Of a stretch of DNA of 7,234 bases, positions 1 to 5,894 are shown in pieces. Position 1 is the stretch's first letter; each line of letters begins with the position of its first letter. The notes under the pieces were generated by a model. It saw only the letters and a program-made list of their open reading frames with translations. It was not told where the DNA came from and made no database searches. The translations under genes and the position numbers were made by a program. The DNA comes from an uncultured Eubacteriales bacterium (GTDB taxonomy: Bacteria > Bacillota_A > Clostridia > Saccharofermentanales > Saccharofermentanaceae), in the NCBI GenBank assembly GCA_900313405.1, contig OMQY01000032.1:1-7234 (forward strand). The letters are read 5' to 3'.

Positions 1-961
1 CAAGTCTTGCCTGTATCTCTTCTTCGCTCAGCTGAGCATCACCTCTGTCTATGAGGTAGTCTCCCTCGCCTGTACCGAAAACAACGTCACCGTCACCGAA
101 ATAGTGCTTAGCGCAGACGATGACTCCCTGTGAGAGCATACCCTGTGTATATGCTACCGACATGTCGGTAACTCTTCCGAGATCGGATGAATAGGACTCA
201 TATGTGCGTCCCCACCTGGGATCCTGAGCATCGGCTACGCAAGGTGAGAAGTTCATTATCATTCCCGTATGGAGCATATCGCTTCCGGTGACAACACCTA
301 TCTCATAAGCGAGATCCGCATCATTCGCGGCTCCGATATTGATGTTGTGAGGGAAGATGACACAGGAGTCTGCCGTGTTGATACCGTGGACTGAATCCTG
401 ACCGTATATATACGGTATACCGGCGTCTGATGAAATAGCCGCTGCCTGAAGGTTATTGACTGTCTCAAGCCACTTGACGTCGTTCGGGAAAGGGAAGGCG
501 TCGAATCTTCCGAGTACCGATCCGTAGCAGGCATTGAGCATATCATAATCGGATATCTCGTATACTCCGGGTTCGACCATCTGCGCCGCCTTCTCTTCAA
601 GAGTCAGCATGCTGCAGATCTCTTCAGCCGAGAGCCCCTCGTACTCGGAACGAAGTGCCGGGAACGGATCCGGAGTCGGAGTAGGTGTATTGGTAGGCTT
701 TGGAGTATTAGTCGGGGCCGGGGTCTCCGTAGGAGCCTCTGTCTCAGTCGGTTCTGTCAGTTCCGTAGTCTCGGTTGCATCTGTCTCGACCGAAACATCT
801 GTTGCGACTGTCTCTTCGTCAGTCTCGTCTGCTACGGCATCTGCCAGATCATCAAGACCTTCCTGAAGCTGGTCCTGGTCGATCGAACATGCCGATAAGA
901 AAAAAGTTGCTGCAACAGTCATTGCGACAACCTTCTTGAGCTTAGTGTCAAATCTATGCAT
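1..961 (-). CDS. GH3 family beta-glucosidase / exo-beta-glucanase lipoprotein (N-terminal part, cut by window start)
   Basis: Predicted extracytoplasmic, membrane-anchored glycoside hydrolase family 3 enzyme that removes terminal beta-linked glucose from glucans. Translating from the ATG at 961 gives 320 residues before the window ends. Residues 1-24 are a lipoprotein signal peptide: basic start (R3, K7, K9, K10), hydrophobic core, lipobox L22-S23-A24 and lipidated C25. Residues about 40-100 are an acidic Thr/Glu then Thr/Pro linker (NTPKPTNTPTPTPDP) that would span the cell wall. The GH3 (beta/alpha)8 domain begins near residue 104. It shows YGQDSVHG (186-193), whose Asp binds the non-reducing glucose in this family, FPHNI, DPRWGRTYES (247-256), KHYFGDGD (285-292) and a following DRGD. 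The catalytic nucleophile Asp (usual SDW motif) would lie beyond the window, so activity cannot be judged. The start is supported by AAGGGGGAG at 976-968, six bases upstream. Family is secure; exact substrate is not. Confidence 0.93.
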   Translation of the reverse strand, partial: MHRFDTKLKKVVAMTVAATFFLSACSIDQDQLQEGLDDLADAVADETDEETVATDVSVETDATETTELTEPTETEAPTETPAPTNTPKPTNTPTPTPDPFPALRSEYEGLSAEEICSMLTLEEKAAQMVEPGVYEISDYDMLNACYGSVLGRFDAFPFPNDVKWLETVNNLQAAAISSDAGIPYIYGQDSVHGINTADSCVIFPHNINIGAANDADLAYEIGVVTGSDMLHTGMIMNFSPCVADAQDPRWGRTYESYSSDLGRVTDMSVAYTQGMLSQGVIVCAKHYFGDGDVVFGTGEGDYLIDRGDAQLSEEEIQARL

Positions 962-995
962 TAGTATCTCCCCCTTAGTTCAATTACTAACCAAG

Positions 996-1024
996 ATTAT
1001 ACAGGCTGACGGCAAATAAGTCAC
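996..1024 (-). promoter_or_regulatory. Sigma-A-type promoter of the GH3 lipoprotein gene
   Basis: Read on the minus strand, a perfect -10 box TATAAT (1001-996) lies 17 bp downstream of a -35 box GTGACT (1024-1019, four of six matches to TTGACA). Transcription would start near 989, leaving a leader of about 28 nt that contains the Shine-Dalgarno AAGGGGGAG (976-968) before the ATG at 961. An inverted repeat at 1023-1046 touches the -35 box. Confidence 0.7.
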
Positions 1025-1046
1025 CCGTGCATATATACGCGCGGGT
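1023..1046. repeat. 8-bp inverted repeat in the divergent intergenic region (possible operator)
   Basis: The arms ACCCGTGC (1023-1030) and GCGCGGGT (1039-1046) pair over eight positions, one of them G-T, around the 8-nt loop ATATATAC. No T-run follows on either strand, so it does not look like an intrinsic terminator. It lies between two divergent genes and overlaps the minus-strand -35 box by two bases, which suits a protein-binding site, but no regulator is identified. Confidence 0.4.
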
Positions 1047-1057
1047 ATAAACACATA

Positions 1058-1087
1058 TTTACCGACGGTTGAGCTCGGGTGTAAAAT
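1058..1087 (+). promoter_or_regulatory. Candidate promoter upstream of the UDP-glucose dehydrogenase gene
   Basis: TTTACC (1058-1063, four of six to TTGACA) and TAAAAT (1082-1087, five of six to TATAAT) are separated by 18 bp, about 57 bp before the ATG at 1145. It is weaker than the divergent minus-strand promoter but is the best pair seen in this gap. If real, it would drive the UDP-glucose dehydrogenase gene and possibly the phosphonate genes behind it. Confidence 0.45.
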
Positions 1088-1144
1088 AACATTTCAGGAA
1101 AAAGAAATTCACGAACGACTGATCGAAAAGAAACGGAGGCGCTT

Positions 1145-2389
1145 ATGTCCTATAAGATCGCAGTAGCGGGAACAGGTTACGTCGGCTTATCACTGGCTGT
1201 GTTGCTTGCGCAGAACAATGAGGTCACAGCCGTGGACATAGTGCCGGCGAAGGTGGATGCGATCAACCGCAGGATCAGCCCGATAAAGGACGATTATATC
1301 GAGAAATATCTCGCCGGGAAGGATCTTGATCTTAAGGCCGTAACTGACGGCAAGGCGGCATATTCGGAGGCGGATATCGTGGTCATCGCGACGCCCACGA
1401 ATTACGATCCCCATCTTAATTTTTTTGATTGTTCGGCAGTCGAGGCAGTCCTCGGAACGATAACGGACGCCTGCAGAGAGCGCGGATCATATCCCGTCGT
1501 CGTGATCAAGTCCACGATCCCCGTCGGATATACAAAGTCACTTAAGGAGAAATATCCCGACGGACCGGTTATTCTCTTCAGTCCGGAATTCCTGAGAGAA
1601 TCCAAGGCACTGTACGATAACCTGTATCCTTCGAGGATAATCGTGGGTTCCGAGCCCGATTGCCGCGATAAGGCAAAGGTCTTTGCCGATCTGTTGGTGG
1701 AGGGAGCCCTTAAGGAAGATATTCCCGTTCTTATCATGGGAACGACCGAGGCCGAGGCGGTGAAGCTTTTCGCCAATACATATCTTGCACTTAGAGTATC
1801 CTACTTCAATGAACTTGATACTTACGCCGAGATGAAGGGGCTTAATACCGCCGACATCATCGACGGCGTATGCCTGGATCCGAGGATAGGCTCTCAGTAT
1901 AACAATCCGTCGTTCGGATACGGCGGTTATTGCCTGCCCAAGGACACCAAGCAACTGCTGGCTAACTATGAGGATGTTCCGCAGAATATGATGACGGCGA
2001 TCGTCGAGAGCAACCGCACGCGTAAGGACTTTATCTCGGATCGTGTCCTCGAGAAGGCCGGGTACTATACAGGTTCGAGCAATTGGGATTCTGCCAGCGA
2101 GAAGAAAGTTGTTGTGGGCATCTACCGCCTTACGATGAAGAGCAATTCGGATAATTTCAGACAGTCTTCGGTACAGGGCATAATGAAGAGGATCAAGGCG
2201 AAGGGTGCCACGGTCATTGTCTATGAGCCGACGCTTAAGGACGGCGAGACATTCTTCGGGAGTGAGGTCGTAAATGATCTCGAGGCGTTCAAAAATCGAT
2301 CGGATACCATCGTTGCCAACAGGTATGACAGCTGTCTGGACGATGTGAAGGAAAAAGTCTATACGAGAGATCTGTTCGGAAGGGACTAA
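1145..2389 (+). CDS. ugd: UDP-glucose 6-dehydrogenase
   Basis: Cytosolic NAD-dependent enzyme that oxidises UDP-glucose twice to UDP-glucuronate, a precursor for capsule and other surface glycans. At 414 residues it is slightly longer than short bacterial UGDs of about 390-400. The Rossmann domain opens with the NAD-binding GTGYVG (9-14). The central dimerisation helix carries K207 and N211 ([17 protein letters not shown]). The catalytic thiohemiacetal Cys is C263 in [11 protein letters not shown], with D267 four residues on. These positions match Lys204, Asn208, Cys260 and Asp264 of the Streptococcus pyogenes enzyme with a constant shift of three. The UDP-binding domain covers roughly 300-414 and includes [23 protein letters not shown] at 1135-1139, five bases before ATG, fixes the start. 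All catalytic residues are present. The next gene starts 132 nt downstream with no convincing terminator between. UDP-mannose-type dehydrogenase relatives are possible but the active-site pattern favours UGD. Confidence 0.92.
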   Translation: MSYKIAVAGTGYVGLSLAVLLAQNNEVTAVDIVPAKVDAINRRISPIKDDYIEKYLAGKDLDLKAVTDGKAAYSEADIVVIATPTNYDPHLNFFDCSAVEAVLGTITDACRERGSYPVVVIKSTIPVGYTKSLKEKYPDGPVILFSPEFLRESKALYDNLYPSRIIVGSEPDCRDKAKVFADLLVEGALKEDIPVLIMGTTEAEAVKLFANTYLALRVSYFNELDTYAEMKGLNTADIIDGVCLDPRIGSQYNNPSFGYGGYCLPKDTKQLLANYEDVPQNMMTAIVESNRTRKDFISDRVLEKAGYYTGSSNWDSASEKKVVVGIYRLTMKSNSDNFRQSSVQGIMKRIKAKGATVIVYEPTLKDGETFFGSEVVNDLEAFKNRSDTIVANRYDSCLDDVKEKVYTRDLFGRD

Positions 2390-2426
2390 ATTCGCGGGCG
2401 ATATGATCCGTAATACCGATTGTATA

Positions 2427-2455
2427 TTGATTTTTGTTCCAAACAGGCGCATACT
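2427..2455 (+). promoter_or_regulatory. Possible internal promoter before the phosphonate genes
   Basis: TTGATT (2427-2432) and CATACT (2450-2455), each matching four of six consensus bases, are spaced by 17 bp in the 132-nt gap after the dehydrogenase gene. A short inverted repeat follows: AACAG (2469-2473) and CTGTT (2481-2485) around seven bases, just downstream of the predicted transcription start. Both signals are weak. Together with the unusually long gap they raise the possibility that the phosphonate genes have their own regulated promoter. Confidence 0.25.
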
Positions 2456-2507
2456 CAGTGGGTAATTGAACAGAGCGGCCCTGTTGCCGTCCTGCTTACA
2501 AATGATC

Positions 2508-2512
2508 GGAGG
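2508..2512 (+). promoter_or_regulatory. Ribosome binding site that sets the start of the winged-helix/cytidylyltransferase gene
   Basis: GGAGG lies nine bases before the ATG at 2522. The reading frame is open further upstream to a TTG at 2420, but no Shine-Dalgarno precedes that codon and the extra 34 residues show no domain. The ATG places the protein start directly before the first helix of the winged-helix domain. Confidence 0.8.
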
Positions 2513-2521
2513 ATCTTCCAC

Positions 2522-3418
2522 ATGGGCGGAGTCTTAACGCGTAAACAGTTTGATCTGCTGGAAGCAATGGCTTTATCGGATGCTGCGCTTACCCAGAGAC
2601 AGATAGAGGATATGACGGGCTATTCACTCGGAACCGTCAACAGAACAGTCAAGGAATTGAACGAAGCCGGCTTTGCTTCTGACGGCAGGATAACGGATAA
2701 GGGACTGGAAGCTCTCGAGCCTTACAGAGCGAAGAGAGCGGTGTTCATTGCGGCAGGCTTCGGCAGCCGTATGGTGCCCATAACGCTCAATACACCTAAG
2801 CCGCTGGTAAGGGTGCATGGACAGAGGATAATCGACGGATTGCTCGATGCATGTCTTAAGGCCGGGATAGAGGAGATCTATATCGTCAGAGGATACCTCG
2901 CAGAGCAGTTCGACCAGCTCCTGTATAAGTATCCGATGATAAGGTTTATCGAGAACCCCATGTTCAATGAGGCGAACAATATTTCATCATCTCTGGTTGC
3001 CAGGTATATGCTCTCGAACAGTTATGTTTTCGAAGCGGATCTGCTCATCGCCAATCCCGATATCATCCGTAAGTACCACTACACCTCCGACTTCCTTGCC
3101 ATCAGGAAGGACCGTACGGACGACTGGTGCTTCGAGGTCAAGGACGGCGTTATCGTCGAGGAGAAGGTCGGAGGAGAGGACTGCTGGCAGATGGTCGGTA
3201 TCTCCTACTGGGATGAGGCAGACGGCAGGAAGCTCTGCAACGATATCAAGGAGACTTTCGATCAGCCGGGCGGCAAGGAGAGATACTGGGAACAGGTTCC
3301 GCTCGTTTACTGCAAGAAGAATTACAAGGTCGCTGTAAGAGAATGCAAAGAAGAGGATATCGTTGAGATCGATTCCTTCAGAGAGCTCAAGGCGATCGAC
3401 AAGACATACGATGTGTGA
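2522..3418 (+). CDS. Winged-helix domain fused to LicC/PntC-type cytidylyltransferase (predicted CTP:2-aminoethylphosphonate cytidylyltransferase)
   Basis: Predicted bifunctional 298-residue protein. Residues about 5-65 form a MarR-like winged helix-turn-helix: TRKQFDLLEAM, then LTQRQIEDMTG (23-33), recognition helix SLGTVNRTVKELNEAGF (35-51), and a short wing with ITDKGLEAL. Residues 73-298 are a nucleotidyltransferase of the LicC/PntC kind, opening with the NTP-binding loop AAGFGSRM (77-84) and PKPLV (92-96), then a Mg-binding acidic site FEADLL (D173) and a C-terminal EIDSFRELKAID. LicC makes CDP-choline from phosphocholine. PntC makes CMP-AEP from 2-aminoethylphosphonate and is known as a fusion to an AEP transaminase; here the transaminase is the next gene, 16 nt away, and PEP mutase and decarboxylase follow. 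AEP is therefore the likely substrate, but phosphocholine cannot be excluded from sequence alone. The HTH may regulate this operon or only be a structural element; no target site is proven. Confidence 0.85.
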   Translation: MGGVLTRKQFDLLEAMALSDAALTQRQIEDMTGYSLGTVNRTVKELNEAGFASDGRITDKGLEALEPYRAKRAVFIAAGFGSRMVPITLNTPKPLVRVHGQRIIDGLLDACLKAGIEEIYIVRGYLAEQFDQLLYKYPMIRFIENPMFNEANNISSSLVARYMLSNSYVFEADLLIANPDIIRKYHYTSDFLAIRKDRTDDWCFEVKDGVIVEEKVGGEDCWQMVGISYWDEADGRKLCNDIKETFDQPGGKERYWEQVPLVYCKKNYKVAVRECKEEDIVEIDSFRELKAIDKTYDV

Positions 3419-3434
3419 AGGGAAGGGATTCTTA

Positions 3435-4568
3435 ATGGAAAGCATCAAACGTAACATTCTGCTCAACCCCGGGCCGTCTACAACGACCGATACGGTCAAG
3501 TATGCTCAGGTAGTACCGGATATCTGCCCGCGCGAAAAGGAATTCGCAGGCCTCATGGACGGCCTGCGTCAGGATCTGGTGAAGATAGTACACGGCAACC
3601 CTGACGAATATACTTCCGTACTGTTCTGCGGCTCCGGTACGATCAATATCGACGTGTGCATCAATTCCCTGCTTCCCGAAGGCGGCAAGGTCCTGATCGT
3701 TGATAACGGCGCATACAGCACGAGAGCCCGCGAGATATGCGAGTATTACGGATTGCCGTTCATCGACATGAAGTATCCGGTAGATCAGCGCCCTGATCTT
3801 GATGAAGTCGAGAAGACCCTTAAGGAGAACCCCGACATCGCACTGGTACATACGACACACAATGAGACCGGAACGGGCATCCTGAATCCCATCCGCGAGA
3901 TCGGTGAACTGGCTCACCGCTACGGTGCGGTCTTTACGGTCGATACTACATCCACATATGCGATGAGACCGATCAATGTCCATGAGGACAATATCGACTT
4001 CTGTATGGCATCCGCTCAGAAGGGCCTTATGGCTTTTACCGGACTGAGCTTTATCGTCGGAAGGCGTGACATAATCGAGAAGTCAAAGGATTATCCCAAG
4101 AGATCTTATTACTGCAATCTCTATATGCAGTATGAGTATATGGAGAAGACGGGAGAGATGCACTTCACTCCGCCGGTCCAGACGATCTATGCGACGCTTC
4201 AGGCGCTTAAGGAATACTGGGCAGAAGGCGAAGAAGCCAAGTGGGCTCGCCATACGAGGGTATTCAATGCGATCAACAATGGTCTTGATGAGCTCGGCTT
4301 CAGACAGGTGATCAAGCCTGAGTGGAGAACGGGTCTCGTGTCTTCGGCGATCTATCCTGACGATCCCAATTGGAGCTTTGAGAAGGTTCACGATTACTGC
4401 TACGAGAGAGGATTTACCATCTACCCCGGTAAGATCAGCACGACCAATACTTTCCGCCTCTGCGCCCTTGGTGCCATTGATGAAGATGACATCAGGGATT
4501 TCTTCGTCGTATTTAAGGAAGCTCTTGTTACGACGGGAGTTCAGATCCCTGCCAAATATAAGGAATAA
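3435..4568 (+). CDS. phnW: 2-aminoethylphosphonate transaminase (AEP-pyruvate aminotransferase family, class V)
   Basis: PLP enzyme of 377 residues interconverting phosphonoacetaldehyde and 2-aminoethylphosphonate with an amino donor/acceptor pair such as alanine/pyruvate. With PEP mutase and decarboxylase alongside, the biosynthetic direction (AepZ role) is expected. Visible fold-type-I features are the N-terminal LNPGPSTTT (substrate-phosphonate region), FCGSGT for cofactor phosphate binding, HNETGTG, D170 in FTVDTTS to hold the pyridine nitrogen, and the Schiff-base lysine K196 in ASAQKG. D170 and K196 sit two residues after Asp168 and Lys194 of Salmonella PhnW. The stretch after the lysine (GLMAFTGLSF) differs from the usual KCxxGxPGFGF of PhnW, so this is a divergent member and its acceptor preference could differ. 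The start is the ATG at 3435, with AAGGG at 3423-3427. An upstream in-frame ATG at 3363 would add 24 residues of out-of-frame coding for the preceding gene and is rejected. The next gene begins 12 nt downstream. Confidence 0.87.
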   Translation: MESIKRNILLNPGPSTTTDTVKYAQVVPDICPREKEFAGLMDGLRQDLVKIVHGNPDEYTSVLFCGSGTINIDVCINSLLPEGGKVLIVDNGAYSTRAREICEYYGLPFIDMKYPVDQRPDLDEVEKTLKENPDIALVHTTHNETGTGILNPIREIGELAHRYGAVFTVDTTSTYAMRPINVHEDNIDFCMASAQKGLMAFTGLSFIVGRRDIIEKSKDYPKRSYYCNLYMQYEYMEKTGEMHFTPPVQTIYATLQALKEYWAEGEEAKWARHTRVFNAINNGLDELGFRQVIKPEWRTGLVSSAIYPDDPNWSFEKVHDYCYERGFTIYPGKISTTNTFRLCALGAIDEDDIRDFFVVFKEALVTTGVQIPAKYKE

Positions 4569-4580
4569 GGAGATATTAAG

Positions 4581-5876
4581 ATGAAGACCGTTTACACATG
4601 TTTTTGCACTGATGTTATTCACGCCGGCCACTTGAACATAATAAGTGAAGCCCGTAAGCTCGGAAGAGTCATTGTCGGATGCCTCTCCGACGAAGCTTCC
4701 ATCCGTTACAACAAGTTCCCGACCATCTCTCAGGAAGAGCGCATCAAGCTCTACAAAAACCTTGAAGGTGTCGAGGAAGTCGTTATCCAGAATGACATGC
4801 TCTATGATGACATAATCGCAAGCATTAAGCCGGACTATGTCGTTCATGGTGACAACTGGAAAGAAGGACCCGAGAAGCCTCTCAGAGATCACGTTGAATC
4901 TCTCCTCAAGGAATTCGGAGGCGAGCTCGTGGATATTCCTTACACATATAATGATGAAGTCAGGAAGATCGATCTGCAGCTCAAGGAGAAGCTCGCCATG
5001 CCCGAGTACAGAAGAAAGAGACTCCGCCAGCTCCTCAGACTGACTCCTATCGTCAAGGCGATGGAAGCACACAGTGGTCTCACGGGTCTCATCGTCGAGA
5101 AGACGGTCGTTGAACACGAGGGCAGGCTTGATCAGTTCGACGCAATGTGGATCTCGTCGCTGTGCGACTCAACGGCAAAGGGTAAGCCTGATATCGAACT
5201 TGTTGACATGACATCCAGATTCAGGACCATTGACGATATCACGGAAGTTACCACAAAGCCGATCATTTTCGACGGTGATACAGGCGGACTTACGGAGCAC
5301 TTTGTTTACACGGTGCGTTCTCTGGAGAAGATGGGCGTATCCGCTGTCATCATTGAAGACAAGAAGGGCCTTAAGAAGAATTCGCTCTTCGGTACCGAAG
5401 TTAAGCAGACACAGGCTACCATCGAGGAAATGAGTGCCAAGATCGCTGCAGGAAAGAAGGCTCAGCTTACGGATGATTTCATGATCATCGCGCGTATCGA
5501 GAGCCTTATCCTCGAGCAGGGCATGGAAGATGCTCTGGCACGTGCGCATGCATTTGTTGAAGCAGGTGCTGACGGTATCATGATCCATTCCCGTAAGAAA
5601 GAACCCGATGAGATCCTGGAATTCTGTGATAAGTTCAGGGCCGATAACAAGGAGACACCTATCGTAGTTGTCCCTTCAAGCTTTAACGTGATCACCGAAG
5701 AAGAACTTGCTGCTCACGGAGTCAACATCGTTATCTATGCTAACCAGTTGACGAGAGCTGCTTTCCCTGCGATGCAGAAGACCGCAGAGGACATCTTAAG
5801 GTATCACAGAGCCAAGGAAGTCGACGACAGGCTCATGAAGATCAAGGACATCATCACTCTCATTGACGAGCTGTAA
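4581..5876 (+). CDS. aepX: Phosphoenolpyruvate mutase with N-terminal cytidylyltransferase-like domain
   Basis: Two-domain cytosolic protein of 431 residues. The C-terminal part, from about 145, is PEP mutase of the isocitrate lyase superfamily, which converts PEP to phosphonopyruvate and forms the C-P bond. It has DGDTGG (D231, D233, Mg binding), the diagnostic EDK-x5-NS signature as E259-D260-K261 to N267-S268, ARIES, and H336 in IMIHSRKK. Residues about 1-135 resemble glycerol-3-phosphate/ethanolamine-phosphate cytidylyltransferases: TVYTCFCTDVIHAGH with the HxGH nucleotide-binding motif H14-A-G-H17, VGCLSDE, TISQEERI and VVHGDNW. The usual second signature RTxGISTT is not recognisable; the equivalent place reads IPYTYNDEVRKID (119-131). 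Such fusions to PEP mutase are known, but the substrate of the N-terminal domain is uncertain. TAAGGAG at 4566-4572 overlaps the preceding stop codon and sets the ATG at 4581, consistent with tight or coupled translation. PEP mutase assignment is firm; activity of the N-terminal domain is open. Confidence 0.93.
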   Translation: MKTVYTCFCTDVIHAGHLNIISEARKLGRVIVGCLSDEASIRYNKFPTISQEERIKLYKNLEGVEEVVIQNDMLYDDIIASIKPDYVVHGDNWKEGPEKPLRDHVESLLKEFGGELVDIPYTYNDEVRKIDLQLKEKLAMPEYRRKRLRQLLRLTPIVKAMEAHSGLTGLIVEKTVVEHEGRLDQFDAMWISSLCDSTAKGKPDIELVDMTSRFRTIDDITEVTTKPIIFDGDTGGLTEHFVYTVRSLEKMGVSAVIIEDKKGLKKNSLFGTEVKQTQATIEEMSAKIAAGKKAQLTDDFMIIARIESLILEQGMEDALARAHAFVEAGADGIMIHSRKKEPDEILEFCDKFRADNKETPIVVVPSSFNVITEEELAAHGVNIVIYANQLTRAAFPAMQKTAEDILRYHRAKEVDDRLMKIKDIITLIDEL

Positions 5877-5894
5877 TATCCCGGAGGCAAGAAT

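Noticed and set aside
401..416. Perfect 16-bp palindrome ACCGTATATATACGGT
   Set aside because: It falls inside the GH3 coding sequence and encodes the conserved IPYIYGQ segment before the substrate-binding Asp. It is adequately explained by codon choice, with no sign of a site outside genes.
609..866. Plus-strand frame with Gly/Val/Ser repeats opposite the lipoprotein linker
   Set aside because: It is the complement of the Thr/Pro/Glu-rich linker codons of the GH3 lipoprotein, which has a signal peptide, promoter and Shine-Dalgarno.
1021..1050. Intrinsic terminator between the divergent genes
   Set aside because: The stem is present but neither strand has a following T-run, and no gene ends there, since both neighbours point away.
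1538..2521. Long minus-strand open frame opposite the UDP-glucose dehydrogenase gene (327 codons)
   Set aside because: It lies antisense to a gene with every catalytic residue in place, has no recognisable domain, and runs through the Shine-Dalgarno of the next gene. It is a codon-bias shadow.
2967..3499. Overlapping frames on both strands within the cytidylyltransferase gene
   Set aside because: Arg/Ser-rich or featureless translations in shifted frames of a gene with clear nucleotidyltransferase motifs; no start signals.
4083..5117. Minus-strand open frame of 344 codons opposite the transaminase and PEP mutase genes
   Set aside because: Low-complexity acidic translation with no family resemblance. 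The plus strand encodes two clear enzymes and their junction with a Shine-Dalgarno.
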